This document shows positions 8,617 to 16,640 of a DNA stretch of 63,983 nucleotides, one piece after another. Numbering within the stretch: the first letter of the stretch is position 1; each line of letters opens with the position of its first letter. The notes under the pieces are model-generated. The model did not search any database. It was not told the origin of the DNA and worked only from the letters and a program-made list of their open reading frames with translations. The stretch is from Holophaga sp. (GTDB lineage: Bacteria; Acidobacteriota; Holophagae; Holophagales; Holophagaceae). Made by a program: the position numbers and the translations under genes. Location: positions 1 through 63,983 of the forward strand of contig JARLGP010000265.1 in assembly GCA_031292735.1 (NCBI GenBank). The letters run 5' to 3'.

Positions 8617-9989
8617 GAATCCTGATCCGCAACGGCCGCGCCGCCCTCGCCGACCGCGTCCAGGACGCCGACGTCCTGGTGGAAAACGGGCGCATCGCCG
8701 CGATCGGGTCGCCGGCCCAGCTGGGCCCGGTGACCGCCGACCGGATCATCGACGCCGCGGGCTGCTACGTGCTGCCCGGGTTCATGGACTTCCACACCCA
8801 CGTGGACGACCGGATCGGCCGCTTCTACCTGGCCGACAGCTACGAAACCGCCTCCCGGGTGGCCCTGCAGAACGGCATCACCACCCTGTGCACCTTCGTC
8901 ACCCAGGGCCCGGACCAGTCCCTGGTGCAGGCCATGGCCACCGCCCGCGACAAGGCCCAGGGCCGCAGCCACTGCGACGTGCTCTGGCACCTCACCCCCA
9001 CCAGCTTCGAGCCCGCCGACCTGCGCGCCCTGGAGACGCTGCTGGCGGCCGGCTACCGGACCCTGAAGCTGTACACCACCTACAAGGCCGCCGGGATCTT
9101 CGCCAGCTACGGCCGGATCGAGGACCTGTTCCGCCGGCTGGGGCCCCTGGGCGCCCAGTTCATGGTGCACTGCGAGGACGACGCGGTGATCGCCGCGGTG
9201 GATCCCAACCTGCTGGACCTGGGCCAGGCCCACAGCCACACCCGGCTCCGGCCGGCCAAGGCGGAGATCGTGGCCATCCAGCGGGTGGTGGACCTGGCGC
9301 TCACCTACCGGGCCGCCCTGCACGTGGTGCACGTGTCCACCGCCGAAGGCGCCCGGATCCTCATCCGCAACCGCGCGAAGGGCAAGCTCAGCTTCGAGAC
9401 CTGCCCCCAGTACCTGGTGCTGGACGACAGCTGGCTGCAGCGCCCGGACGGCCACCGCTGGCTGTGCTCGCCGCCGCTGCGCGCCGGCCGGGCCGAGCTG
9501 CTGGACCTGGTGCGGTCCGGCGCGGCCGACGTGATCGCCACCGACCACTGCGCCTTCCGCCCCGAGGACAAGGACAGCTGGGACGGCACCGACCTGCGCG
9601 CGGTGCCCAACGGCCTGCCCGGCATCGGCGCCCTGGCCCACGTCACCTGGAAGATCTGGGAGGACGATCCGGACCGCGCGGCGCTGGGCCTTTCCACCCA
9701 CCTGGCCCTGAACCCGGCCCGCAGGGCCGGCGTCCAGGACCGCAAGGGCGCCCTCGCCCCGGGCATGGACGCCGACATCGTGGTGCTCGACCCCGCGGGG
9801 CCCGAGCAGCCCCTGCGCTCCACCCTGGTCCCGGCCTTCGAGGCGTTCCCCGGCTTCACTTCCAAGTTGATGTTCCGGCACGTGCTGCTCCGGGGTGATC
9901 CCCGGGTCGAGAATGGCCGATTGCTGGAACCCGACCAGCCTCGCGGCCTTCTCCTGCAACCCTCTCCCGCAACCCTTTCCCTCCACTGA
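8613..9989 (+). CDS. Hydantoinase/dihydropyrimidinase-family cyclic amidohydrolase
   Basis: The protein has 458 residues and the amidohydrolase TIM-barrel motifs: DFHTHVDD (about residue 59), a candidate carboxylated Lys in TLKLYTTYK (about 151), MVHCEDD (about 183), VVHVST (about 238) and ATDHCAF (about 309). Enzymes of this group open cyclic amides such as hydantoins, dihydropyrimidines and dihydroorotate. In ygeW/ssnA clusters the homologue (hyuA/hydA) is thought to open a purine-derived ring. The ATG at 8613 overlaps the upstream stop (ATGA). The long in-frame extension upstream of this ATG is a shadow of the preceding gene. The substrate is inferred. Confidence 0.88.
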   Translation: MRILIRNGRAALADRVQDADVLVENGRIAAIGSPAQLGPVTADRIIDAAGCYVLPGFMDFHTHVDDRIGRFYLADSYETASRVALQNGITTLCTFVTQGPDQSLVQAMATARDKAQGRSHCDVLWHLTPTSFEPADLRALETLLAAGYRTLKLYTTYKAAGIFASYGRIEDLFRRLGPLGAQFMVHCEDDAVIAAVDPNLLDLGQAHSHTRLRPAKAEIVAIQRVVDLALTYRAALHVVHVSTAEGARILIRNRAKGKLSFETCPQYLVLDDSWLQRPDGHRWLCSPPLRAGRAELLDLVRSGAADVIATDHCAFRPEDKDSWDGTDLRAVPNGLPGIGALAHVTWKIWEDDPDRAALGLSTHLALNPARRAGVQDRKGALAPGMDADIVVLDPAGPEQPLRSTLVPAFEAFPGFTSKLMFRHVLLRGDPRVENGRLLEPDQPRGLLLQPSPATLSLH

Positions 9990-10012
9990 ACCCCCGTCAC
10001 CCCGGAGCATCC

Positions 10013-11203
10013 ATGTCGTCAACCATTTCCTACAACCTGCGGGCCTTCCAGACCCTGAAGACCGACCTGTTCCAGAAGGATTTCCTGCTCACCTGGGAGC
10101 ATCCCGAAGAAGAGCTGAGGGCCATCCTCACCCTGGCCGACACCTTCAAGCTCATGCACCAGCAGGGCCTCTCCTACAAGAGCTTCGACACCGGCCTGGC
10201 CATTTCGGTGTTCCGCGACAACTCCACCCGCACCCGGTTCAGCTTCGCCTCCGCCGCCAACGCGCTGGGCCTGGGCCTGGCCGACCTGGACGAGCAGAAG
10301 AGCCAGATCGCCCACGGCGAGACCGTGCGCGAGACCGCCAACATGATCAGCTTCCTCACCGAGGTGATCGGCATCCGCGACGACATGTTCCTGGGCGCGG
10401 GGCACACCTACATGCAGGAAGTGGGCGCGGCCCTCACCGACGGCGCCGCCCACGGGGTGCTGCATCGCCGGCCCAGCATCGTCAACCTGCAGTGCGACAT
10501 CGACCACCCCACCCAGGCCCTGGCCGACCTGTGCTGGCTGCGTGAGCACTTCGGCAGCGTGAAGAACCTCAAGGGCAAGAAGATCGCCATGACCTGGGCC
10601 TACTCGCCCAGCTACGGCAAGCCGCTGTCCGTGCCCCAGGGCATCATCGGCCTCATGACCCGGTTCGGCATGGACGTGCGCCTGGCCCACCCCAAGGGCT
10701 ACGACCTGATCCCCGACGTGGTCACCCTGGCCGGCAAGCAGGCCGCTGAGAATGGCGGCAAGTTCACCGTCAGCAACAGCATGGACGAAGCCTTCGCCGA
10801 CGCCGACATCGTCTACCCCAAGTCATGGGCCCCCTACAGCGTCATGGAACGGCGCACCGAGCTGCTCAAGGTCTCCGACCAGGAAGGGCTCAAGAAGCTG
10901 GAGCAGGAATGCCTGGCCAACAACGCCAAGCACTCCGACTGGGAATGCACCCGGACCAAGATGAACCTCACCGCCGGCCAGAAGGCGCTCTACATGCACT
11001 GCCTGCCCGCCGACATCACCGACATCAGCTGCAAGGCCGGGGAGGTCTCCGCCGAGGTGTTCGAGCAGTACCGCATCCCCACCTACCAGCAGGCCAGCTA
11101 CAAGCCCTTCGTCATCAGCGCGCTCATCTTCCTGGCCCGCATGAAGGACCCCGGCGCCAAGCTGGAAAGCCTCGTCACCCGCGCCCAGAACCTCTACCTG
11201 TAA
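10013..11203 (+). CDS. ygeW: Knotted carbamoyltransferase YgeW
   Basis: The protein has 396 residues, the same as E. coli YgeW. It carries the carbamoyl-phosphate-binding STRTR (about residues 71-75), HPTQALAD (about 164-171) and the MHCLPADI loop near 328, all features of aspartate/ornithine carbamoyltransferase relatives. YgeW is a knotted transcarbamylase whose natural acceptor is unsettled. In purine clusters it probably works in the direction of carbamoyl phosphate release from a ureido compound, which would yield ATP through carbamate kinase. No carbamate kinase gene is in the window. It starts 23 nt after the hydantoinase stop and is followed 17 nt later by the second PLP enzyme, so co-transcription is likely. 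Confidence 0.93.
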   Translation: MSSTISYNLRAFQTLKTDLFQKDFLLTWEHPEEELRAILTLADTFKLMHQQGLSYKSFDTGLAISVFRDNSTRTRFSFASAANALGLGLADLDEQKSQIAHGETVRETANMISFLTEVIGIRDDMFLGAGHTYMQEVGAALTDGAAHGVLHRRPSIVNLQCDIDHPTQALADLCWLREHFGSVKNLKGKKIAMTWAYSPSYGKPLSVPQGIIGLMTRFGMDVRLAHPKGYDLIPDVVTLAGKQAAENGGKFTVSNSMDEAFADADIVYPKSWAPYSVMERRTELLKVSDQEGLKKLEQECLANNAKHSDWECTRTKMNLTAGQKALYMHCLPADITDISCKAGEVSAEVFEQYRIPTYQQASYKPFVISALIFLARMKDPGAKLESLVTRAQNLYL

Positions 11204-11220
11204 CGAATCGAGAAGCCAAC

Positions 11221-12678
11221 ATGTCCAGAATCGTCAAGAGTTTCAACGCCGAAGTGGTGAAACGCACGGCCAAGCGGTGCAAGGAGCGGGGCATCATCAT
11301 CCCGACCTTCGCCCAGATGCGCCATCCCGAAACCGCTCCGGAAAGCATCAAGGCCCGCCTGAAGAACGTGGGCCTGTGGGACGTGGATCCCGCCAACCTG
11401 TTCCGCATCACCTGGAAGAACGATCCCAAGACCGGGCTGTTCGCCGGTCCCAACTACCTGGAGATCCCCAGCGTCATCACCGGGGTCAAGGCCCGCATCG
11501 TCGGCATGGTCGGCAAGTACTTCCCCACCGGGGCACACAAGGTGGGGGCGGCCTTCGCCTGCCTGGTGCCGCGGCTGGTGAGCGGCGAATTCGACCCCGA
11601 CCACCACAAGGCGGTCTGGCCCTCCACCGGCAACTACTGCCGGGGCGGCGCCTTCGACTCGGCCGTGCTGGGCTGCACCGCCATCGCCATCCTGCCCGAG
11701 AACATGAGCAAGGAGCGCTTCACCTGGCTGGCCGAGATCGGCTCGGAAGTGATCGCCACCCCCGGCTGCGAAAGCAACGTCAAGGAGATCTATGACAAGT
11801 GCTGGGAGCTGAAGGCCGATCCGCAGTACATGATCTTCAACCAGTTCGAGGAGTTCGGGAACCCGGTGTGGCACTACAACGTCACCGGCCCGGCCATCGA
11901 GGACGCGTTCAACGCCATCAAGACCCCCGGTTCCCGCCTGGCCGCCTACGCCAGCGCCACCGGCAGCGCCGGCACCATCGCCGCCGGCGACTACCTCAAG
12001 ACCCTGCACCCCGGCTGCAAAACCATCGCCACCGAGGCGATCCAGTGCCCGACCCTGCTCATGAACGGGTTCGGCGACCACCGGATCGAAGGCATCGGCG
12101 ACAAGCACGTGCCCTGGGTGCACAACGTGCGCAACACCGACGCGGTGGCGGCGATCGACGACGAGGATTGCATGCGCATCCTCCGGCTGTTCAACGAGCC
12201 CGCCGGCAAGGCCTACCTGGCCGAGCAGGGCGTGCCCAAGGCCACCATCGAGCAGCTGGGCCTGCTGGGCATCAGCGGCGTGTGCAACATGCTGGCCGCC
12301 ATCAAGGCCGCCAAGTACTGGGAACTGAACGAGAACGACGTGATCTTCACCATCTTCACCGACAGCGTCGAGATGTACCTTTCCCGGCTGGAAGAGCAGA
12401 CCGCGGAGAATGGCGCCTTCACCAGCGTCTCCGCCGCCAAGGCCCAGGTGGGCAGCCTGGAGCGCCAGGGCGTGGACAACTTCAAGGAGCTGACCTTCCC
12501 CGAAAAGAAGGCCATCCACAACCTGAAGTACTACACCTGGGTCGAGCAGCAGGGCAAGACCTTCGAAGAGATCAACGCCCAGTGGCAGCCCGAGTACTGG
12601 ACCCAGCTGTTCACCGAGGAAGCCCAGGCGTTCGACAAGCTCATCGAAGGGTTCAACGCGGAAGTGGCCCGGTCCTGA
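11221..12678 (+). CDS. PLP-dependent lyase (cysteine synthase/threonine dehydratase superfamily)
   Basis: The 485-residue protein is a fold-type II PLP enzyme. The Schiff-base lysine is in PTGAHKVGAAF (about residue 107), and phosphate or substrate loops are seen in WPSTGNYCRGGA and ASATGSAGTIA. It is longer than typical cysteine synthases (about 310) and than YgeX (about 400), with extra sequence at both ends. Position directly behind ygeW suggests it acts on the amino acid that YgeW or YgeY releases. It is a second PLP enzyme in the same cluster as the threonine-synthase-like one, so two distinct elimination or replacement steps may be needed. The ATG at 11221 was chosen because the upstream extension overlaps ygeW. 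A terminator-like hairpin follows. Confidence 0.82.
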   Translation: MSRIVKSFNAEVVKRTAKRCKERGIIIPTFAQMRHPETAPESIKARLKNVGLWDVDPANLFRITWKNDPKTGLFAGPNYLEIPSVITGVKARIVGMVGKYFPTGAHKVGAAFACLVPRLVSGEFDPDHHKAVWPSTGNYCRGGAFDSAVLGCTAIAILPENMSKERFTWLAEIGSEVIATPGCESNVKEIYDKCWELKADPQYMIFNQFEEFGNPVWHYNVTGPAIEDAFNAIKTPGSRLAAYASATGSAGTIAAGDYLKTLHPGCKTIATEAIQCPTLLMNGFGDHRIEGIGDKHVPWVHNVRNTDAVAAIDDEDCMRILRLFNEPAGKAYLAEQGVPKATIEQLGLLGISGVCNMLAAIKAAKYWELNENDVIFTIFTDSVEMYLSRLEEQTAENGAFTSVSAAKAQVGSLERQGVDNFKELTFPEKKAIHNLKYYTWVEQQGKTFEEINAQWQPEYWTQLFTEEAQAFDKLIEGFNAEVARS

Positions 12679-12698
12679 CGGGAAGCGCCAGGAAGGAT

Positions 12699-12745
12699 CT
12701 CCAGGCTTCGCCCCACGGGCGGAGTCTGGAGGCCCCTCTTTATTA
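12699..12745 (+). terminator. Probable terminator behind the PLP lyase gene
   Basis: CTCCAG (12699-12704) pairs with CTGGAG (12726-12731), and inside it CGCCC pairs with GGGCG. Together they form an interrupted hairpin followed by a pyrimidine/T-rich run (12736-12756). The tail runs into the inverted-repeat element that follows. Confidence 0.5.
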
Positions 12746-12897
12746 TCCTTTCTTCATCCCCGTTGATCCCCGTTCATCCCCGGCGAACACCAGCCGCGGG
12801 TGGTGCCGTACCGAAAATACCGTTCGCATGGCAGCATGCTGCGTTTGTTTGGCCGGGGATCAACGGGGATCAACGGGGATAAAAAAGGGATAAAAAA
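12739..12897. repeat. Long inverted-repeat element built from 10-nt units
   Basis: The left core arm (12756-12784) and right core arm (12852-12880) are reverse complements at 28 of 29 positions. Each is made of tandem 10-nt units of the type ATCCCCGTTG. Flanking T-rich (12739-12755) and A-rich (12881-12897) stretches extend the match to about 41 of 46. The 67-nt centre holds smaller palindromes such as GCAGCATGCTGC. It contains no ORF. It could be a REP/MITE-like element or a large cruciform/terminator between the PLP lyase and ssnA. Confidence 0.65.
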
Positions 12898-12960
12898 TTG
12901 TGATGCCGGATTGGGCGATCAACTCCGGCCCCCAGACTAGACTTTGATCCAGGTGGCTCC

Positions 12961-14292
12961 ATGACGACGCGCATCCTCATCCAGAACGGCACCATCCTCA
13001 CCTTCGGTTCCCCGTGCAAGGTGCTGGAGAACCAGGCCCTCCTCATCGAGGGCGGGCGCATCGCCCGGATCGGGCCCAGGGAGACCATCCCCGGCCCGTT
13101 CGACCAGGTGCTGGACGCCGCCGGCCAGGTGGTGATGCCCGGCCTGGTGAACGCCCACATGCACTTCTACTCCACCCTGGTGCGCGGCCTGGGCAAGGCC
13201 GAGCCCAGCGCCAGCTTCCAGGAGGTGCTGGACCACCTCTGGTGGCGGCTGGACCGCAAGCTCACCCTGGACGACGTGGAGATGAGCGCCGAGATCATGC
13301 TGCTGGAGGCCATCCGCAAGGGCACCACCACCCTGGTGGACCACCACGCCAGCCCCCACGCCATCACCGGCTCCCTGGACCGCATCGCCCGGGCGGTGCA
13401 GCGCTCCGGGCTGCGCGCCTGCCTGTGCTACGAGGTGTCGGACCGGGACGGCGAAGCGATCATCACCGAAGGGCTGGAGGAGAACGCCGCCTTCGCCCGC
13501 CGCTGCCAGGCCGAGGGCAGCGGGCAGCTGCGCGCCCTGTTCGGCCTCCACGCCGCCTTCACCCTTTCCGACCGGACCCTGGAACGGGCCGGGGAGCTGG
13601 GCCGGGGGCTGGGCATCGGCTTCCACATGCATGCCGCCGAGGCGGATTCCGACCTGGTGGCCAACCTGAAGGAGCACGGGCTCACCCCGGTGGGCCGGAT
13701 GGGCCGGTTCGGCCTCCTGGGCCCGGGCAGCATCGCCGCCCACGCGGTGCACGTCACCTCCGCCGACATGGACCTGCTGGCCGAAACCCGCACCTTCGTG
13801 GCCCACAACCCCCAGTCCAACCTGAACAACGCGGTGGGCATCGCCGACGTGTGCGCCATGGTGGACCGCGGGGTGCGGGTGGGCCTGGGCACCGACGCCA
13901 TGACCGTCAACATGCTGGAGGAGATCCGGGTCGGCCTGTGGGCCCAGCACCTGCGCCAGCAGCACCCCACCTGCGGCTTCATGGAGCTGGCCCAGACCCT
14001 GGTGGCGCGCAATCCGGAACTGGCCTCGGAGCTGTTCGGCTTCCCCCTGGGCACCCTGGAGGAGGGCGCCGCCGCCGACCTCATCCTGGTGGACTACCAT
14101 CCGCCCACGCCGTTCAACGACGGCACCGCCCTGGGCCACCTCATCTTCGGGCTCAGCCAGGCCCCGGTGGACACCACCATCTGCCAAGGACGGGTGCTAA
14201 TGGCAGGCAAACGACTCATGATTGAGGTGGACGAGGCGGCCCTGGCCGCCAGGAGCAGGGAACTCGCCACCCGCCTGTGGGAGCGTTTCTAG
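12961..14292 (+). CDS. ssnA: SsnA-type putative aminohydrolase
   Basis: The protein has 443 residues and belongs to the guanine-deaminase/chlorohydrolase branch of amidohydrolases. Metal ligands are visible in NAHMHFYS (about residue 66), FHMHAAE (about 222), AAHAVH (about 260) and LGTDAM (about 310). This length and motif set match SsnA, the member of this family found with ygfK and ygeW. It probably deaminates a purine or purine-derived ring. It starts at ATG 12961 after the inverted-repeat element, with a TAGACT hexamer at 12938 that may be the -10 of its own promoter. The stop is 11 nt before the xdhC-like start, so the two form an operon. Confidence 0.9.
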   Translation: MTTRILIQNGTILTFGSPCKVLENQALLIEGGRIARIGPRETIPGPFDQVLDAAGQVVMPGLVNAHMHFYSTLVRGLGKAEPSASFQEVLDHLWWRLDRKLTLDDVEMSAEIMLLEAIRKGTTTLVDHHASPHAITGSLDRIARAVQRSGLRACLCYEVSDRDGEAIITEGLEENAAFARRCQAEGSGQLRALFGLHAAFTLSDRTLERAGELGRGLGIGFHMHAAEADSDLVANLKEHGLTPVGRMGRFGLLGPGSIAAHAVHVTSADMDLLAETRTFVAHNPQSNLNNAVGIADVCAMVDRGVRVGLGTDAMTVNMLEEIRVGLWAQHLRQQHPTCGFMELAQTLVARNPELASELFGFPLGTLEEGAAADLILVDYHPPTPFNDGTALGHLIFGLSQAPVDTTICQGRVLMAGKRLMIEVDEAALAARSRELATRLWERF

Positions 14293-14303
14293 GAGCACCA
14301 GTC

Positions 14304-15416
14304 ATGAAGGGTTTCCAGGAGATCGCCGCCGCCGTCGAAGCCCTCACCGAACCCTCGGCCTTGGCCACCCTGGTGCGGGTCAAGGGCAGTTCGTACCGGC
14401 TGCCCGGGGCGCGGATGGTGTTCGGCACCCAGGGCATCCACACCGGCGTCATCAGCGCCGGATGCATGGAAACCGACATCCTGGCCCGGATCCAGGCGGT
14501 GCTGGCCGACCACCGGCCGCAACTGGCGGCCTACGACATGGGCAGCGACCTGGACCTCATCTGGGGCACCGGCATGGGCTGCCAGGGCCGGGCCGACGTG
14601 CTGCTGGAGCGGGTGGGCCCGGGCGGAACCCCGGACTGGATGCGGCTGGCCCGCACCCTGCTGGACCGGCGGCGCGCCGGCGCCCTGGCCACGGTCTACG
14701 CCGCCCGGGGCGAGTCCGGCGGCCCCGAGGAGGGCGACCACTTCCTGTACGAAGAAGACGGCCCCGGGCTGCCGCCCGGACCGGGCCCGTTCGCCGACGC
14801 CATCCACGCCGCCCTGCGCCAGGCCCTGGCCGCCGGCACCGTGCAGACCCCCACCCTCCGTTCCGGGGCGGCCGAACTGGACCTCCTGGTGGAACCGATC
14901 CTGCCCCCGTTCGCCCTGTGGATCTTCGGCGCCGGCGAGCATGCCCGGCCCCTGGCCAAGCTGGCCGGTGCGCTGGGCTGGTTCGTGGGCATCATCGACC
15001 ACCGCCCCGCCCTGGCCACCCCGGAGCGGTTCCCCGAAGCCCAGCGGATCGTGCTGGGCCATCCGCCGGAGTCGTTCCAGGGCCTGCCCCTGGACCGCCG
15101 GAGCGCCGCGCTGGTGGTGAGCCACATCTACGACAAGGACCTGATGGCCCTGGGCAGCCTGCTGCGAAGCCCCATCGCCTACCTGGGCCTGCAGGGCAAC
15201 CGGGCCCGCAGCCAGCGGCTGCTGAAGGACCTGGCCGAATCCGGCTTCAGCCTTTCCGAAGCCCAGCGGCAGATCCTGCATTTCCCGGCCGGGCTGGACA
15301 TCGGCGCGGAATCGCCGGAAGCCATCGCCCTGTCCATGCTGGCCGAGGTCCAGGCCGCCCTGGCGGGGAAGTCCGGCGGGCCGTTGCGGGAGTGGAGCGG
15401 ACCGATCCACCATTGA
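14304..15416 (+). CDS. XdhC/CoxI family molybdenum hydroxylase maturation protein
   Basis: The 370-residue protein has an N-terminal XdhC/CoxI domain (residues about 8-75, with RVKGSSYRLPGARM and GVISAGCMETDI) and a C-terminal Rossmann domain starting at LWIFGAGEHARPLA (about residue 205). XdhC binds the molybdenum cofactor and inserts the sulfurated form into xanthine dehydrogenase; in selenium-dependent systems a relative may handle selenium insertion. The ATG at 14304 has an AGGAG ribosome-binding site directly after the ssnA stop. A 27-nt upstream extension would overlap ssnA and is less likely. It is the last gene of the purine cluster in this window and serves the hydroxylase at the left edge. 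Confidence 0.88.
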   Translation: MKGFQEIAAAVEALTEPSALATLVRVKGSSYRLPGARMVFGTQGIHTGVISAGCMETDILARIQAVLADHRPQLAAYDMGSDLDLIWGTGMGCQGRADVLLERVGPGGTPDWMRLARTLLDRRRAGALATVYAARGESGGPEEGDHFLYEEDGPGLPPGPGPFADAIHAALRQALAAGTVQTPTLRSGAAELDLLVEPILPPFALWIFGAGEHARPLAKLAGALGWFVGIIDHRPALATPERFPEAQRIVLGHPPESFQGLPLDRRSAALVVSHIYDKDLMALGSLLRSPIAYLGLQGNRARSQRLLKDLAESGFSLSEAQRQILHFPAGLDIGAESPEAIALSMLAEVQAALAGKSGGPLREWSGPIHH

Positions 15417-15449
15417 TCTTCAAGCTGGTCTTGCGGCGCTGAAGCATCA

Positions 15450-15478
15450 TTGCCGGCAGCGCCTCGAATGCTTAGAAT
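15450..15478 (+). promoter_or_regulatory. Promoter of the DUF433/DUF5615 gene pair
   Basis: TTGCCG (15450-15455), 17-nt spacer, TAGAAT (15473-15478). It lies 20 nt before the first ATG and indicates that this pair is transcribed separately from the purine cluster. Confidence 0.6.
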
Positions 15479-15498
15479 GGCGCAGGAAGGCAGGTGAC

Positions 15499-15726
15499 AT
15501 GAACCCCCTGTACGCTCGTATCACCCTGGAGCCCGGCAAACGCGGTGGCCGGCCATGCATCCGCGGGCTTCGGATCACGGTGTATGACATCCTTTCCTAC
15601 CTTGCCGCGGGCATGTCCGAAGAGCAGATCCTGGCCGATTTTCCTGCTCTCGAACGGGACGATATCAGGGCGTGCCTGACCTTCGCCGCAGACCGGGAGC
15701 GGGCCCAGTTCCACCTCAGCGCATGA
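15499..15726 (+). CDS. DUF433 family small protein, likely antitoxin
   Basis: The 75-residue protein matches the DUF433 pattern: RITLEPGKRGGRPCIRGLRITVYDIL, split here as RITLEPGKRGGRPCIRG then LRITVYDIL, followed by AAGMSEEQILADFP and a short acidic/alpha-helical tail. DUF433 proteins have a winged-helix-like fold and are encoded just before PIN-like DUF5615 proteins in VapBC-like pairs. The stop overlaps the next ATG by 4 nt. The role as antitoxin is an inference from family and arrangement. Confidence 0.8.
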   Translation: MNPLYARITLEPGKRGGRPCIRGLRITVYDILSYLAAGMSEEQILADFPALERDDIRACLTFAADRERAQFHLSA

Positions 15727-16055
15727 GGCTTCTGCTGGACAACAATCTCTCACCCAGGCTGATCCAGCAGCTTGCGGACGTATTTCCGGGCATCACCCAC
15801 GTGGAGCCCGTCGGATTGGCGGAAAGCTCCGACCAGGATGTCTGGACTTATGCGATGGCCAACAGGTGTCTGATCGTGACCAAGGACAGCGATTTTGCTG
15901 AAATCCAAGTCTTGCGCGGCTTCCCGCCCAAGGTTGTCTGGATCCGGCTTGGAAACTGCACCACGGCCCAACTGGAAGCCCTGTTCCGCAGTCATGCCGA
16001 AGACCTCGAACGTTTTGATGCCGACCCTGATTCCGGGATGCTCCTGCTCGGCTGA
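15723..16055 (+). CDS. DUF5615 family PIN-like protein, likely toxin
   Basis: The 110-residue protein starts LLLDNNLSPRL, the acidic N-terminal motif of PIN-like Mut7-C/DUF5615 proteins. Later it has SSDQDVWTYA, TKDSDFAEI and a hydrophobic VVWIRLG strand. The acidic residues D6, D37-D39 and D59-D61 could form a metal-dependent nuclease site. With the overlapping DUF433 gene it forms a type II toxin-antitoxin-like unit. The ATG at 15723 overlaps the upstream stop; in-frame codons further upstream belong to the antitoxin region. Toxicity is not established for most members of this family. Confidence 0.78.
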   Translation: MRLLLDNNLSPRLIQQLADVFPGITHVEPVGLAESSDQDVWTYAMANRCLIVTKDSDFAEIQVLRGFPPKVVWIRLGNCTTAQLEALFRSHAEDLERFDADPDSGMLLLG

Positions 16056-16084
16056 ACGGTGGTGATGCTTGGTATGGCGCCAGA

Positions 16085-16573
16085 TCATTCCTTGGCGAAG
16101 AAGAACGACGCCTCCAGGTGCTCCGCCTCCAGCACCTTCACCAGGGTCGCCAGGGCTTCATTCAGGCTCTCCACCTTTTCCAGCTCCATGGCTTCCAGGC
16201 CGGCCAGCAGGTGGCCCTGGGCCGGGTGCGGGGCCGCGGCCAGGATCTGCCCGGCCTTGGCGGTGATCGCCAGGGAGATCCGCCGGCGGTCCTGGGGATC
16301 GGGATTGCGCACCACCAGCCCCTTCACCACCAGCCGGTCCACCACCCCCACCACCGTGCTGGAATCCAGCTTCATCCGCACCGCCAGGTCCTTCAGCGCG
16401 CAGGGACCGCTGCGGCCCAGTTCCCACAGGGCCCACAATTGCGGACCGGTGAGCTCGAACCGCTTTTCCACCATCCGCGAGTAGTTCTCCAGCGCCTTGA
16501 CGATCCGACGCAGGTTCTGCATGCACACCTGGATGAGCTCCTGCTGCGGCAGGTGGGGGAGTTCGGCCTTCAT
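16085..16573 (-). CDS. MarR family transcriptional regulator
   Basis: The 162-residue protein has the winged-helix arrangement of MarR: a dimerisation helix (residues about 1-30), a helix-turn-helix around LKDLAVRMKLDSSTVVGVVDRLV, split as LKDLAVRMKL and DSSTVVGVVDRLV, and the wing DPQDRRRISLAIT. MarR proteins bind palindromes near their own promoters and release them on binding small phenolic or oxidant ligands. I chose ATG 16573 over TTG 16609, since the bases there form a TTGACA -35 box and a palindromic operator lies between the two. No clear Shine-Dalgarno precedes this ATG, so the mRNA may be nearly leaderless. It is divergent from the ClC channel gene, its most likely target. Confidence 0.85.
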   Translation of the reverse strand: MKAELPHLPQQELIQVCMQNLRRIVKALENYSRMVEKRFELTGPQLWALWELGRSGPCALKDLAVRMKLDSSTVVGVVDRLVVKGLVVRNPDPQDRRRISLAITAKAGQILAAAPHPAQGHLLAGLEAMELEKVESLNEALATLVKVLEAEHLEASFFFAKE

Positions 16574-16580
16574 AAGAAGT

Positions 16581-16609
16581 AATTTGGATTGCAAATCAAA
16601 TCTTGTCAA
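16581..16609 (-). promoter_or_regulatory. marR promoter with overlapping palindromic operator
   Basis: On the minus strand TTGACA (16609-16604) is followed after 17 nt by CAAATT (16586-16581), a weak -10. The 20-bp segment 16582-16601 is palindromic at 16 of 20 positions (ATTTG...TTGCAA...CAAAT). Its size and symmetry are typical of MarR operators, which suggests autoregulation and control of the divergent ClC gene. Confidence 0.55.
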
Positions 16610-16640
16610 CCTACCTTATTAGTTGGACTTCAAAACATTC

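Noticed and set aside
16574..16609. TTG 16609 as the marR start
   Set aside because: These bases form a TTGACA -35 box and a palindromic operator; the 12 extra residues are not family-like.
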